A stretch of 11,767 nt of DNA, taken from positions 1 through 11,767 of the forward strand of contig CALCHD010000207.1 in NCBI GenBank assembly GCA_937901105.1, in the 5' to 3' direction. The DNA comes from an uncultured Bacteroidales bacterium. GTDB taxonomy: Bacteria; Bacteroidota; Bacteroidia; Bacteroidales; UBA932. Shown piece after piece: positions 1 through 7,693 of this stretch (position 1 is its first letter; each line of letters starts with the position of its first letter). The position numbers and the translations under genes were made by a program. The notes beneath the pieces were generated by a model, which did not search any database, was not told the DNA's origin, and worked only from the letters and a program-made list of their open reading frames with translations.

Positions 1-51
1 GCAGAAGAAGAAAGATATGAAATAATGGGTCCCCAGGACCAGTTTAAATAG
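1..51 (+). CDS. 3' end of upstream dcw gene, probably ftsW (partial)
   Basis: The first 48 bases read openly in frame 1 as 16 codons ending in ...GPQDQFK, followed by a TAG stop at 49-51. The 5' part lies outside the window. The tail is hydrophilic and acidic at its start, which fits the cytoplasmic C-terminus of a membrane protein, but no diagnostic motif is present. Assignment to ftsW (the SEDS peptidoglycan polymerase of the divisome) rests only on position: in Bacteroidetes dcw clusters ftsW usually lies directly before murG. The stop is 4 bases before the murG ATG, so the two are probably cotranscribed. Confidence 0.5.
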   Translation, partial: AEEERYEIMGPQDQFK

Positions 52-55
52 GAAT

Positions 56-1180
56 ATGAAAGAGAATTTGAAAGTAATAATAAGCGGTGGAGGCACCGGA
101 GGACATATCTTCCCTGCCATTTCAATTGCCAATGCCATTAAGGAGGCCAGACCTGATGCACAGATCCTGTTCGTAGGAGCACTGGGCAAAATGGAGATGG
201 AGAAGGTTCCTGCTGCAGGTTATGAAATAAAAGGAATCCCGGCAAGAGGACTCAAGCGTCCGCTCTATTCACTTTCAAACATCTCTGTTGCCATTGACTA
301 CCTCCGCTGCAAGAGCATAGCCAGAAAAATAATCAGGGAGTTCAAGCCAAACCTTGTTGTAGGGGTTGGAGGATATGCAAGTGCAGCCATAGTGGGCAGT
401 GCAGGCAAGATGGGAATTCCAGTATTGCTTCAGGAGCAGAACTCATTTGCCGGCCTTGTAAACCGCAAGAATGCCAAAGATGCCTCAAAGATTTGTGTGG
501 CATACGACAATATGGAGAGGTTCTTCCCTAAAGAGAAAATCCTCATTACCGGAAACCCCATAAGGAAAGATATAGACAAGGCCACTCCGGAGCAAAAGGC
601 ACAGGGGTACAGCTTCTACAACCTTTCTCCGCAGAAAAAGACAGTATTCGTTGTTGGAGGAAGCCTGGGGTGCCGTACACTCAACGAGTGCATGAAGAAG
701 GCTGTTTCTGAAGGAAAGCTGTTTGGAGGAGAGAACGGATACCAGGTAATCTGGCAGCACGGAAAAATCTACAAGGATGAAATTGACTCATTCATGAAAG
801 AAAAGGAGATTCCGGGTGTATATTATTCAGACTTCATCCAGAGAATGGACCTTGCATACGCCGTTGCCGATGTAGTTGTGAGCCGTGCAGGAGCAGGCAC
901 CATATCAGAGCTTTGTGTAGCACAGAAGTGTACAATATTCGTACCTTCTCCTGTAGTTGCAGAAGACCACCAGACACACAACGCAATGGCACTTGTAAAC
1001 AAGGGCGCTGCACTTATAGTGAAGGATGCAGCCGCTATAGAGGAGCTGCTTCCTTGCCTTGAAGAGCTTTTGAAGGATGAGGCAAAAATAAAGGGACTTG
1101 AAGAAAACATAGGCACATTGGCAAAAAAGGACGCAGCTGCCGTCATTGCCCAGGAATGCCTCAAACTTGCAGAGAAATAA
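56..1180 (+). CDS. murG: MurG, UDP-GlcNAc:undecaprenyl-PP-MurNAc-pentapeptide GlcNAc transferase
   Basis: MurG transfers GlcNAc from UDP-GlcNAc to lipid I to make lipid II, the last cytoplasmic step of peptidoglycan precursor synthesis, at the inner face of the inner membrane. The 374-residue protein has the full GT-B layout of the family. In the N-terminal acceptor-binding half are the glycine-rich loop GGGTGGH (11-17), GVGGYAS (103-109) and QEQNSFAG (126-133). In the donor half are GNPIR (166-170), GGSLG (201-205), SRAGAGTISEL (276-286, with the Glu that contacts the UDP-GlcNAc ribose in the family) and a VAEDHQTHNA block (301-310) corresponding to the family's donor-binding DxQxxNA region. 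Length is normal (about 355-375). The ATG lies 4 bases after the preceding stop, with a weak AGGA-like sequence in front. The murC start follows its stop by one base, so the gene is part of the dcw operon. No defect is visible. Confidence 0.98.
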   Translation: MKENLKVIISGGGTGGHIFPAISIANAIKEARPDAQILFVGALGKMEMEKVPAAGYEIKGIPARGLKRPLYSLSNISVAIDYLRCKSIARKIIREFKPNLVVGVGGYASAAIVGSAGKMGIPVLLQEQNSFAGLVNRKNAKDASKICVAYDNMERFFPKEKILITGNPIRKDIDKATPEQKAQGYSFYNLSPQKKTVFVVGGSLGCRTLNECMKKAVSEGKLFGGENGYQVIWQHGKIYKDEIDSFMKEKEIPGVYYSDFIQRMDLAYAVADVVVSRAGAGTISELCVAQKCTIFVPSPVVAEDHQTHNAMALVNKGAALIVKDAAAIEELLPCLEELLKDEAKIKGLEENIGTLAKKDAAAVIAQECLKLAEK

Positions 1181-1181
1181 G

Positions 1182-2570
1182 ATGAAGAACGTATATTTCA
1201 TAGGAATTGGAGGTATAGGAATGAGCGCTATAGCCCGTTACTATAACCATGCAGGATACAAGGTAAGCGGATACGACCGTACTCCAAGCAAGCTTACTGC
1301 CAATCTGGAAAAGGAAGGGATAGAGATCCACTTCTCCCCTAGCATTGAGGCAATCCCTGCAGAAATAGATGAGACACTTGTAATATATACCCCTGCCATA
1401 CCAAAAGATATGGAGGAGCTTGTATATGTACAGGAGAAGGGATACAGGCTCATCAAGCGTTCCCGTGCCCTTGGAGAGATTGCATCAGCACAGAAATGCC
1501 TTGGAGTGGCCGGCACTCACGGCAAGACCACTACCAGCACGCTGCTTGCACATCTGTACACACATTCAGGTACAGGATGCTCTGCATTTCTTGGCGGAAT
1601 ATCCAAAAACTACCATACAAACCTGCTGTTGAGCAAGAACCCTGTACTGGTAGCCGAAGCTGACGAATTTGACCGTTCGTTCCTTCAGCTGTTCCCTGAT
1701 GTGGCAATCATCACCTCAACAGATGCAGACCACCTGGACATCTACGGAGACGTAAATACCATAAGGGACGCATTTGCCGAGTTCGCCGGACAGATAAAGG
1801 AGAGCGGAGCACTTATTTTGAAAAAGGGCGTAGAGATAGACTTGAGCGGTGTAAAGGCCAAAATATACAGCTATTCATTTAAGGAGGAGGCAGATTTCTG
1901 TCCGCATAATGTAGAGCTTCTTGAGGGAGGATACTTCAAGTTTGACCTTGCGTACCCTCAATACACAACAATAGAGGGAGAGAGCGTGCCTGCCGGCATA
2001 CTTGAAGGATGTACAGTAGGCATACCTGGCTGGGTAAACGTGGAGAACGGAATAGCGGCAGCAGCCGCTGCTATCCTGGGAGGAGTTGCCCCTGAAAAGG
2101 TGAGGGAGGCCCTTGCCGCATTCCAGGGAGTGGAGAGAAGGTTTGACATCCACCTCAACACTCCACAGGTTGCATACATAGATGACTATGCCCACCACCC
2201 TGAAGAGATAAAATCTGCAATTACCTCAATAAGGAACATCTTCCCCGGAAGAAAGCTGACTGCCATATTCCAGCCACACCTGTACACAAGGACCAGGGAT
2301 TTTGCAGCAGAGTTCGCACAGAGCTTGAGCATGTTGGATGAACTTGTCCTGCTGGATATCTACCCTGCAAGGGAGCTTCCTATAGAAGGGGTGACTTCAG
2401 ATATAATCTTCAACAAGGTAACTGCAGCAGAGAAAGCCCTTCTCAAGAAAGAAGAGGTGCTGGACTACCTTAAGGAGAAAGAAATAGACATCCTGGTAAC
2501 GTTTGGAGCAGGAGACATTGACAGACTTATTGCACCTATAGAAAACCTGTTGAAAGAGAGAATAAAATAG
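1182..2570 (+). CDS. murC: MurC, UDP-N-acetylmuramate--L-alanine ligase
   Basis: MurC is the cytoplasmic ATP-dependent ligase that adds L-alanine to UDP-MurNAc, the first amino acid of the peptidoglycan stem. The 462 residues show all three Mur ligase domains. These are the N-terminal Rossmann-like UDP-binding domain with GIGGIGMS (8-15); the central ATPase with P-loop GTHGKTTTS (111-119), EADEFDRSF (159-167) and DADHLDIYG (181-189); and the C-terminal domain with RRFD (319-322), DYAHHPEE (335-342), QPHLYTRT (364-371) and FGAGDIDRL (441-449). I chose the ATG at 1182, one base after the murG stop, because it begins directly with MKNVYFIGIGG as in relatives. An in-frame TTG at 1146 would overlap murG and add 12 unconserved residues. 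In many other phyla murB or ddl follows murC, but here ftsQ comes next with a one-base gap. Confidence 0.98.
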   Translation: MKNVYFIGIGGIGMSAIARYYNHAGYKVSGYDRTPSKLTANLEKEGIEIHFSPSIEAIPAEIDETLVIYTPAIPKDMEELVYVQEKGYRLIKRSRALGEIASAQKCLGVAGTHGKTTTSTLLAHLYTHSGTGCSAFLGGISKNYHTNLLLSKNPVLVAEADEFDRSFLQLFPDVAIITSTDADHLDIYGDVNTIRDAFAEFAGQIKESGALILKKGVEIDLSGVKAKIYSYSFKEEADFCPHNVELLEGGYFKFDLAYPQYTTIEGESVPAGILEGCTVGIPGWVNVENGIAAAAAAILGGVAPEKVREALAAFQGVERRFDIHLNTPQVAYIDDYAHHPEEIKSAITSIRNIFPGRKLTAIFQPHLYTRTRDFAAEFAQSLSMLDELVLLDIYPARELPIEGVTSDIIFNKVTAAEKALLKKEEVLDYLKEKEIDILVTFGAGDIDRLIAPIENLLKERIK

Positions 2571-2571
2571 A

Positions 2572-3375
2572 ATGGTAAAAAAGATACTCATATACTTTGC
2601 CGTGGCTCTTGTATTGGGAGCCGTGGGGTGCTATTTCTTCTTTGCAGAGCAGCAGTACAGGCTGAACAGGCCCAAGCAGCTGTGCCGCGAGGTAAATGTC
2701 ACCTTGCTTGATAGTGCAAGCAACAGGTTTGTGAGCAAACAGGAGGTGCTGGAAATAATTGCCGGCTTTTCTGGAGAAAGCATAGGGCAGCCGGTGGACA
2801 AGATAAACATCCACCTCATAGAAAAACTGCTTGACCAGAGGAGCGCCATAAAGAAATCGCAGGTAAGCATCACCAATAGCGGCGCGCTGAACATAAACAT
2901 TACACAGCGCAAGCCGGTATTGAGGATCCAGGGAGAAAATGGAGGATTCTATGTAGATGAAACCCAGTACATATTTCCGCTGGTATCCACCTTCACCTCA
3001 TACGTTCCCATTGTAAGCGGGCACATACCGTTCACCCTCAACGACGGACATAGGGGCATGGCACTTGAAGATGACGGCAACTGGATGCCAAAAATCCTGG
3101 AACTGGGCAGCTACATGAGCAACAGCCCTTTCTGGAGCGCACAGATAGAGCAGATATACATAGACCCTAAAGGTGAGATAATCCTCTCGCCAAGGGTTGG
3201 AGACCAAAAAATATATTTTGGCACACTGTCAGATATACACAACAAGTTCAACAAGCTGTACACTTTTTACAAGCACATTGTGCCGGCAGAGGGATGGGAC
3301 AAGTACAGTGCAGTTGACTTGAGATATAAAGGCCAGATAATTTGCAAATTAAAAAAGAAAACAAAAAATAAATAA
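2572..3375 (+). CDS. ftsQ: FtsQ-type cell division protein (DivIB/FtsQ family)
   Basis: FtsQ is a bitopic inner-membrane protein that links early and late divisome proteins (the FtsB/FtsL complex in the best-studied species) in the periplasm. The 267-residue product has a short basic N-terminus (MVKK), one membrane segment at about 4-24 and a periplasmic remainder. Residues about 52-120 resemble the POTRA/FtsQ domain: FVSKQEV is followed by a helix-rich stretch and the beta-rich SQVSITNSGALNINITQRKP. The end, YSAVDLRYKGQIICKLKKK, matches the usual VDLRY-GQ terminal strand of the family, then a lysine-rich tail. FtsQ is poorly conserved, so the name rests on topology, this C-terminal motif and the position between murC and ftsA. 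The ATG is one base after the murC stop, and ftsA begins 12 bases downstream. Confidence 0.93.
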   Translation: MVKKILIYFAVALVLGAVGCYFFFAEQQYRLNRPKQLCREVNVTLLDSASNRFVSKQEVLEIIAGFSGESIGQPVDKINIHLIEKLLDQRSAIKKSQVSITNSGALNINITQRKPVLRIQGENGGFYVDETQYIFPLVSTFTSYVPIVSGHIPFTLNDGHRGMALEDDGNWMPKILELGSYMSNSPFWSAQIEQIYIDPKGEIILSPRVGDQKIYFGTLSDIHNKFNKLYTFYKHIVPAEGWDKYSAVDLRYKGQIICKLKKKTKNK

Positions 3376-3387
3376 GCACTTGGAGTT

Positions 3388-4731
3388 ATGAGAAAACTAG
3401 TAGCAGCCATAGATTTAGGTACTTCCAAGGTTGTGTGTCTTGTAGGAGAAAAGACAGATGCCGGAATTAAGATCATCGCCATGAGCGAAGCCCCTTCCAA
3501 AGGTATAAGCAGAGGTGAGGTGATAAATATCCAGTCTGCCCTTGACTCAATGCTGCCCACAATCAGAAATGTGGAAAATGCCATTGGGGAGCAGATCAAT
3601 GACATATTCATTGGAGTAGCAGGACAGAGTGTAAAATGCATTCAGGGGACAAACCAGACTGCCAGGATTAATCCCGATGAATACATAACTCCAGAAGAAA
3701 TAGAGCAGATAACAGAAGCAATGTACACCAACTTCTCAACAGAAGGAGATGAAGTTATCCATGCTGTTCCACAGTCATACAACATTGACGACTTCATGGG
3801 CAACAACGAGCCTGTTGGAATGATTGGCAGACAGATATATTCCAATTTCAAGCTGTTCACATGTAAAAGGACATCTTCCCAATTGAAGAAAAATGTACTG
3901 TCAAGAGCTGCACTGAATGTAAAAGGGACATATCTTGGCCCATTTGCTTCAGCTATGGCCGTGCTTGGAGAAGATGAGAAGGAAATAGGTGTTGCCCTTC
4001 TGGATATTGGAGCCGGTACAACAGACCTTATCATAATACATGAAAATGTAGTAAGATATGCTGCTGTCATCCCATTCGGAGGCAACTGCATCACAGAGGA
4101 TGTAAAGCAGGGCTGCGGCGTATCCTCAAGAGTTGCAGAACAGCTTAAGGTTGAAAAAGGCTCATGCATGAGTTCTGTTGCCCCTGACAGGCCTGTGCGC
4201 ATTCCCGGCATAGGTGGCAGGGAAGACAAATACATCCACGTGAAGAACCTTGCCGAGATAATTGAATCAAGAATTGAGGAGATTCTGGAGGCTGCAATGC
4301 ATGAGATTGAAAAATCGGGCTACAAGGAGAAAATCAAGGCCGGTCTGGTAATTACCGGAGGCACATCCCAGCTTTCCAACCTCAAGTCATTCGCACAGCT
4401 GGTAACCGGCATGGACACCAAACTTGCATACCCGTTGAGGACCCTCTCTGAAGTGGATGTCAACATCAGCAAGCCTTCTATATCAACAGCAGTAGGACTT
4501 ATCCTTATGGGATTTGGCGAGATGGAGAAAATGGAGAAGAAGGGCGAGACCATCAGGGCCACTACTCCATTGAAAAAGGAAGAAAACAAGGATGATGCAG
4601 ACAAGGGGGCACCTGACACAGCAGCAGAAAAGAGTAAAGAGCAGTCCAAAGAAACAAAGAAAAATCCTTGGTTCAAGGGTATCATTGACTCTTTCAAATC
4701 AGATAACGTATTCAAAGACAACGAGGCATAA
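3388..4731 (+). CDS. ftsA: FtsA, actin-like membrane anchor of the Z-ring
   Basis: FtsA is an actin-family ATPase that polymerises on the inner membrane, tethers FtsZ and signals to the septal synthesis machinery. The 447-residue protein begins with the phosphate-1 motif DLGTSKV (9-15). A 1C (SHS2) subdomain follows at about 85-165, then phosphate-2 DIGAGTTD (206-213) and the adenosine motif GGTSQLSNL (324-332). After the core (to about 380) comes a highly charged Lys/Glu/Asp linker (about 381-424). The protein ends with a putative amphipathic membrane-targeting helix at about 425-440 (NPWFKGIIDSFKS). The linker makes it somewhat longer than E. coli FtsA (420), which is usual for Bacteroidetes. 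A GGAG at 3382-3385 precedes the ATG by only 2 bases, probably too close to act as a normal ribosome binding site. The ftsZ start lies 2 bases after the stop, so FtsA and FtsZ are likely translationally coupled. Confidence 0.97.
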   Translation: MRKLVAAIDLGTSKVVCLVGEKTDAGIKIIAMSEAPSKGISRGEVINIQSALDSMLPTIRNVENAIGEQINDIFIGVAGQSVKCIQGTNQTARINPDEYITPEEIEQITEAMYTNFSTEGDEVIHAVPQSYNIDDFMGNNEPVGMIGRQIYSNFKLFTCKRTSSQLKKNVLSRAALNVKGTYLGPFASAMAVLGEDEKEIGVALLDIGAGTTDLIIIHENVVRYAAVIPFGGNCITEDVKQGCGVSSRVAEQLKVEKGSCMSSVAPDRPVRIPGIGGREDKYIHVKNLAEIIESRIEEILEAAMHEIEKSGYKEKIKAGLVITGGTSQLSNLKSFAQLVTGMDTKLAYPLRTLSEVDVNISKPSISTAVGLILMGFGEMEKMEKKGETIRATTPLKKEENKDDADKGAPDTAAEKSKEQSKETKKNPWFKGIIDSFKSDNVFKDNEA

Positions 4732-4733
4732 TT

Positions 4734-5963
4734 ATGGAAGATCTTAATATTATTCCCGACGGATGGGACATGAGCCAGAACATCATTAAGGTTATTGGTG
4801 TAGGCGGTGGCGGATGCAACGCGGTATCTGAAATGTACAGGCAGGGCATAAAAGATGTGGATTTCATGATCTGCAACACAGATATGCAGTCATTGAAGAC
4901 AAGCCAGGTTCCTGAAACCCTGCGCTTGGGATCAGACCTTACCAAAGGCCTCGGTGCAGGATGCGACCCAGAGAAAGGGCGCAAGGCTGCTACTGAATCA
5001 ATTGAAGATATCCGCAAATCATTGCAGGGAAATACAGAGATGGTGTTCATCACCGCCGGTATGGGCGGTGGAACCGGAACTGGAGCTGCACCGGTAATTG
5101 CCCAGGTTGCAAAAGAGATGGGCAAGCTTACTGTTGCGGTAGTGACCCTCCCTTTCCGCGATGAGGGGCACGACTTCATCAAACGTGCCGTACTTGGAAT
5201 ACATGAACTGAAAAAACATGTTGACAGCCTCCTTATCATCGACAACCAGAAACTGTACAATGTATTTGGAGAGCTCACCATATTTGACGCATTCCCAAGA
5301 GCCGACGAGGTGTTGAGTACAGCTGTAAGGAGTATTGCCGACATCATCAACCGTCCGGGTTTCATCAACGTGGATTTTGCAGACGTGAGGATGGTTATGA
5401 ACAACAGCGGCATGGCAATCATGGGTATGGGTGAGGCAGAAGGTCCCGACAGGGCAATTGATGCCGTACAGAAAGCCCTTGATTCACCACTTTTGAACGA
5501 CTGCGACCTTACCACTGCAAAAGGTGTACTTGTAAACATCACATCAAGTAAAGAGGACGGAGGCCTTACCATGGCCGAACTTTCCCAGATTATGGAACAG
5601 GTACGCAGCTACACCGGCGGCGTATTCAACAAGTTCAAGCGAGGTGTAGTATACGACCCTAGCATAGGTAAAAAGATAAGCGTTACAATTGTAGCCACTG
5701 GATTTGAGATTAACAGCCTGCCTAATATTGACATGCCTGATGATACGCTTGAAGGTGACACCTGGGTTATAAATGACCCTGGCAACATTGCTGAACAGGA
5801 GGAGGAAGCTGCAGCTCCTGCAAATACAGAAAAACAGGTCTACATCAAGCCTGAAGGCAAACCGGCACTTATCCTGGAACCAACAGATGACATCAGCCAG
5901 CTGGAGAGGGTTCCTGCTTATATAAGAAGAAACAAGAAATTGTCGGGAATAACAGAAAATTAG
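4734..5963 (+). CDS. ftsZ: FtsZ, tubulin-like division GTPase
   Basis: FtsZ polymerises into the Z-ring at midcell and organises septal peptidoglycan synthesis. The 409-residue protein shows the nucleotide-binding loop GVGGGGCN (22-29), the tubulin signature GGGTGTG (111-117) and the synergy (T7) loop NVDFADV (212-218), whose Asp214 and Asp217 correspond to the catalytic acids completing the GTPase site of the neighbouring subunit. After the globular core (to about 325) comes an acidic linker of about 65 residues, then the conserved C-terminal peptide VPAYIRRN (393-400) that binds FtsA and other partners, and a short basic tail. The core has PFRDEGHDF (140-148) where many bacteria have PFxFEGKKR, a difference I believe also occurs in some Bacteroidales. 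The ATG at 4734 is chosen because it abuts the ftsA stop; Met13 is an alternative start. The stop codon TAG at 5961-5963 abuts a promoter element for gltX. Confidence 0.99.
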   Translation: MEDLNIIPDGWDMSQNIIKVIGVGGGGCNAVSEMYRQGIKDVDFMICNTDMQSLKTSQVPETLRLGSDLTKGLGAGCDPEKGRKAATESIEDIRKSLQGNTEMVFITAGMGGGTGTGAAPVIAQVAKEMGKLTVAVVTLPFRDEGHDFIKRAVLGIHELKKHVDSLLIIDNQKLYNVFGELTIFDAFPRADEVLSTAVRSIADIINRPGFINVDFADVRMVMNNSGMAIMGMGEAEGPDRAIDAVQKALDSPLLNDCDLTTAKGVLVNITSSKEDGGLTMAELSQIMEQVRSYTGGVFNKFKRGVVYDPSIGKKISVTIVATGFEINSLPNIDMPDDTLEGDTWVINDPGNIAEQEEEAAAPANTEKQVYIKPEGKPALILEPTDDISQLERVPAYIRRNKKLSGITEN

Positions 5964-5972
5964 TACATTTGC
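5940..5972 (+). promoter_or_regulatory. Probable Bacteroidetes-type promoter for gltX
   Basis: TACATTTGC at 5964-5972 is a full match to the Bacteroidetes -7 consensus TAnnTTTG. It begins on the base after the ftsZ stop codon. A TTG at 5940-5942, inside the last codons of ftsZ, is a candidate -33 element with a 21-base spacer, within or close to the reported range of about 19-21. Transcription would start near 5978-5980, giving a leader of only about 12-14 bases before the gltX ATG at 5992. The motif match is seen directly; activity is inferred. Confidence 0.7.
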
Positions 5973-5991
5973 ATCCCAATTGACTAGAATT

Positions 5992-7590
5992 ATGACAGAA
6001 AGAAAAAGAAGAGTAAGGTTCGCACCAAGCCCCACAGGCCCCCTACATATGGGAGGTGTGAGAACTGCACTATACAACTACCTTTACGCAAAACAGGCAG
6101 GCGGTGACTTCATCATCCGAATTGAGGATACCGACTCGCAGAGATTTGTCCCTGGCGCAGAGAAATACATCATTGACTCATTGAACTGGTGCGGCATCAT
6201 TCCCGACGAGGGAGTTGACGCAGAGGGCAACGTAGTGGAGACTCCATCGGAGAGACACCCTCACGCCCCATACCGCCAGTCCCAGAGAAAGCCTATCTAC
6301 AGGGCATATGCCGAGAAGCTTATTGAGAACGGCTACGCTTACTATGCATTTGATACCGCAGAGGAGCTTGATGCAAAAAGAAAGGAGGCTGAGGCCAACA
6401 AACAGAACTTCATCTACAACTACCAGACCCGTAAGGAGCTTAAAAACTCCCTTACCCTGCCTGCAGATGAAGTGGCAAAGCTTCTTGAGACCACAACCAA
6501 CTGGACAATCCGTTTCAAAAACCCTGAGAACGAAATTGTGGCAATGGACGACCTTATCCGTGGCCACATTGAGATAAATACCAACACCTTGGATGACAAG
6601 GTGCTTTGGAAACGTGCAGACGAGCTTCCAACATACCACCTTGCAAACATCGTGGACGACCACCTTATGGAGATCACCGAGGTTATCCGCGGTGAGGAGT
6701 GGCTGCCTTCACTTCCTTTGCACTACATGCTTTACAAGGCATTCGGATGGACAGACTCGCAGCCTCGCTTTGCTCACCTTTCATTGCTTTTGAAACCTGA
6801 CGGAAAAGGCAAGTTGAGCAAACGTGACGGCGACCGCCTTGGATTCCCTGTATTCCCTCTTAAATGGGTTAACCCTGAGGGTGAGGTAAGCCGCGGCTAC
6901 AGGGAGGACGGTTACTACCCTGAGGCTTTTGTAAACCTTCTTGCCCTACTTGGTTGGAACCCTGGCACAGAGCAGGAGCTCTTTACAATTGATGAGCTTG
7001 TAAAGGTATTCTCTCTTGAGAGAGTAATCAAATCAGGTGCAAAATTCAATGCCGACAAAGCAAAATGGTTCAACCAGGAGTACTTGAGAAAACAGACAGA
7101 TGCACAGTTGGCAGAGCAGTTTATCCCTATCCTTGAGGAGAAAGGTGTAGAGGTTGCAAAATACCCGTTTGCATTTGTAGAGCAGCTTTGTGGCCTCATT
7201 AAAGAGAGAGCACACTTTGTTGCCGATTTCTGGGATATCTGCAGCTACTTCTTCATTGCCCCTACTGCATACGCAGAGAATGATGTAAAGAAGTTCTGTA
7301 CCCCTGAGACAATGGAGATCATTGAGAAAGTGAAGAACTTCATTGCAGCTATGGAGATCAAAGAGTTTGCAACAGCAGGCGAGACTCCAAAAGCAGAGTG
7401 TGTTCACGCAATTGAAGAGAAACTTACAGGATACATTAAGGAGAACGAGTGGAAAATGGGTGCCGTTATGAATACCCTACGCCTGTTCTTCGTTGGCCAG
7501 GCAAAAGGCCTGGGCATTGCAGACATCATCTACTTTGTAGGTAAAGAGGAGGCATTGCGCAGAATTGAGGCGGGCCAGCAAGCCGTTTAA
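5992..7590 (+). CDS. gltX: Glutamyl-tRNA synthetase (class I)
   Basis: This cytoplasmic enzyme activates glutamate with ATP and charges tRNA-Glu, and in some organisms also tRNA-Gln. The 532-residue protein has the class I signature PSPTGPLHMGG (12-22; the HIGH motif appears as HMGG), the glutamate-binding region RIEDTD (43-48), and KLSKRDGD (274-281) in place of KMSKS. The C-terminal half (about 335-532) is the alpha-helical anticodon-binding domain. A stretch after KLSKRDGD (about 282-308, aromatic and Gly-rich) appears longer than in E. coli and is typical, as I recall, of Bacteroidetes GltX. The ATG at 5992 is chosen because the protein then begins MTERKRRVRFAPSPTG. An in-frame TTG at 5980 would add four residues and falls at the predicted transcription start. 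It lies 28 bases after ftsZ but has its own likely promoter, and a hairpin terminator follows 39 bases downstream. Confidence 0.98.
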   Translation: MTERKRRVRFAPSPTGPLHMGGVRTALYNYLYAKQAGGDFIIRIEDTDSQRFVPGAEKYIIDSLNWCGIIPDEGVDAEGNVVETPSERHPHAPYRQSQRKPIYRAYAEKLIENGYAYYAFDTAEELDAKRKEAEANKQNFIYNYQTRKELKNSLTLPADEVAKLLETTTNWTIRFKNPENEIVAMDDLIRGHIEINTNTLDDKVLWKRADELPTYHLANIVDDHLMEITEVIRGEEWLPSLPLHYMLYKAFGWTDSQPRFAHLSLLLKPDGKGKLSKRDGDRLGFPVFPLKWVNPEGEVSRGYREDGYYPEAFVNLLALLGWNPGTEQELFTIDELVKVFSLERVIKSGAKFNADKAKWFNQEYLRKQTDAQLAEQFIPILEEKGVEVAKYPFAFVEQLCGLIKERAHFVADFWDICSYFFIAPTAYAENDVKKFCTPETMEIIEKVKNFIAAMEIKEFATAGETPKAECVHAIEEKLTGYIKENEWKMGAVMNTLRLFFVGQAKGLGIADIIYFVGKEEALRRIEAGQQAV

Positions 7591-7629
7591 ACTACACAAA
7601 ACACACTACTTGAAAAACTATTTGACTCG

Positions 7630-7660
7630 GGGCGGCCTCAAAAGGGCTGCCCTAACTTTT
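7630..7660 (+). terminator. Intrinsic-type terminator after gltX, between convergent genes
   Basis: GGGCGGCCT (7630-7638) and GGGCTGCCC (7644-7652) form a 9-base-pair stem with two G-U wobbles around a five-base CAAAA loop. It is followed by TAACTTTTAATT, a modest T-rich tail on the + strand. The hairpin sits in the 103-base gap between gltX and the convergent TonB-like gene, so it most likely ends the gltX transcript. Read from the - strand the same hairpin exists, but the T-run (TTTTT) comes only about 11 bases beyond the stem, so termination in that direction would be weaker. Confidence 0.75.
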
Positions 7661-7693
7661 AATTCAATGTCACCAACTTTTTAAAAGGGGATT

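Noticed and set aside
1146..1181. TTG-initiated N-terminal extension of MurC
   Set aside because: It would overlap the end of murG and add 12 residues not expected in the family. The ATG at 1182 starts right at the conserved MKNVYFIGIGG.
3208..3218. TATATTTTGG inside ftsQ as an internal promoter
   Set aside because: The spacing between TA and TTTG is off by one from the consensus, and it lies in coding sequence, so it is probably chance.
3642..4235. A 197-codon open frame on the - strand opposite ftsA
   Set aside because: It is a shadow of ftsA in another frame, with no motif and no independent start signal.
4712..5572. A 286-codon open frame on the - strand opposite ftsZ
   Set aside because: It lies entirely over the well-supported ftsZ gene, its translation has low-complexity Ser/Pro/Leu-rich composition with no recognisable domain, and it is explained by the codon pattern of ftsZ.
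5980..5991. TTG start for gltX four codons upstream
   Set aside because: It coincides with the predicted transcription start and adds only MTRI before the normal N-terminus; ATG at 5992 is the better start.
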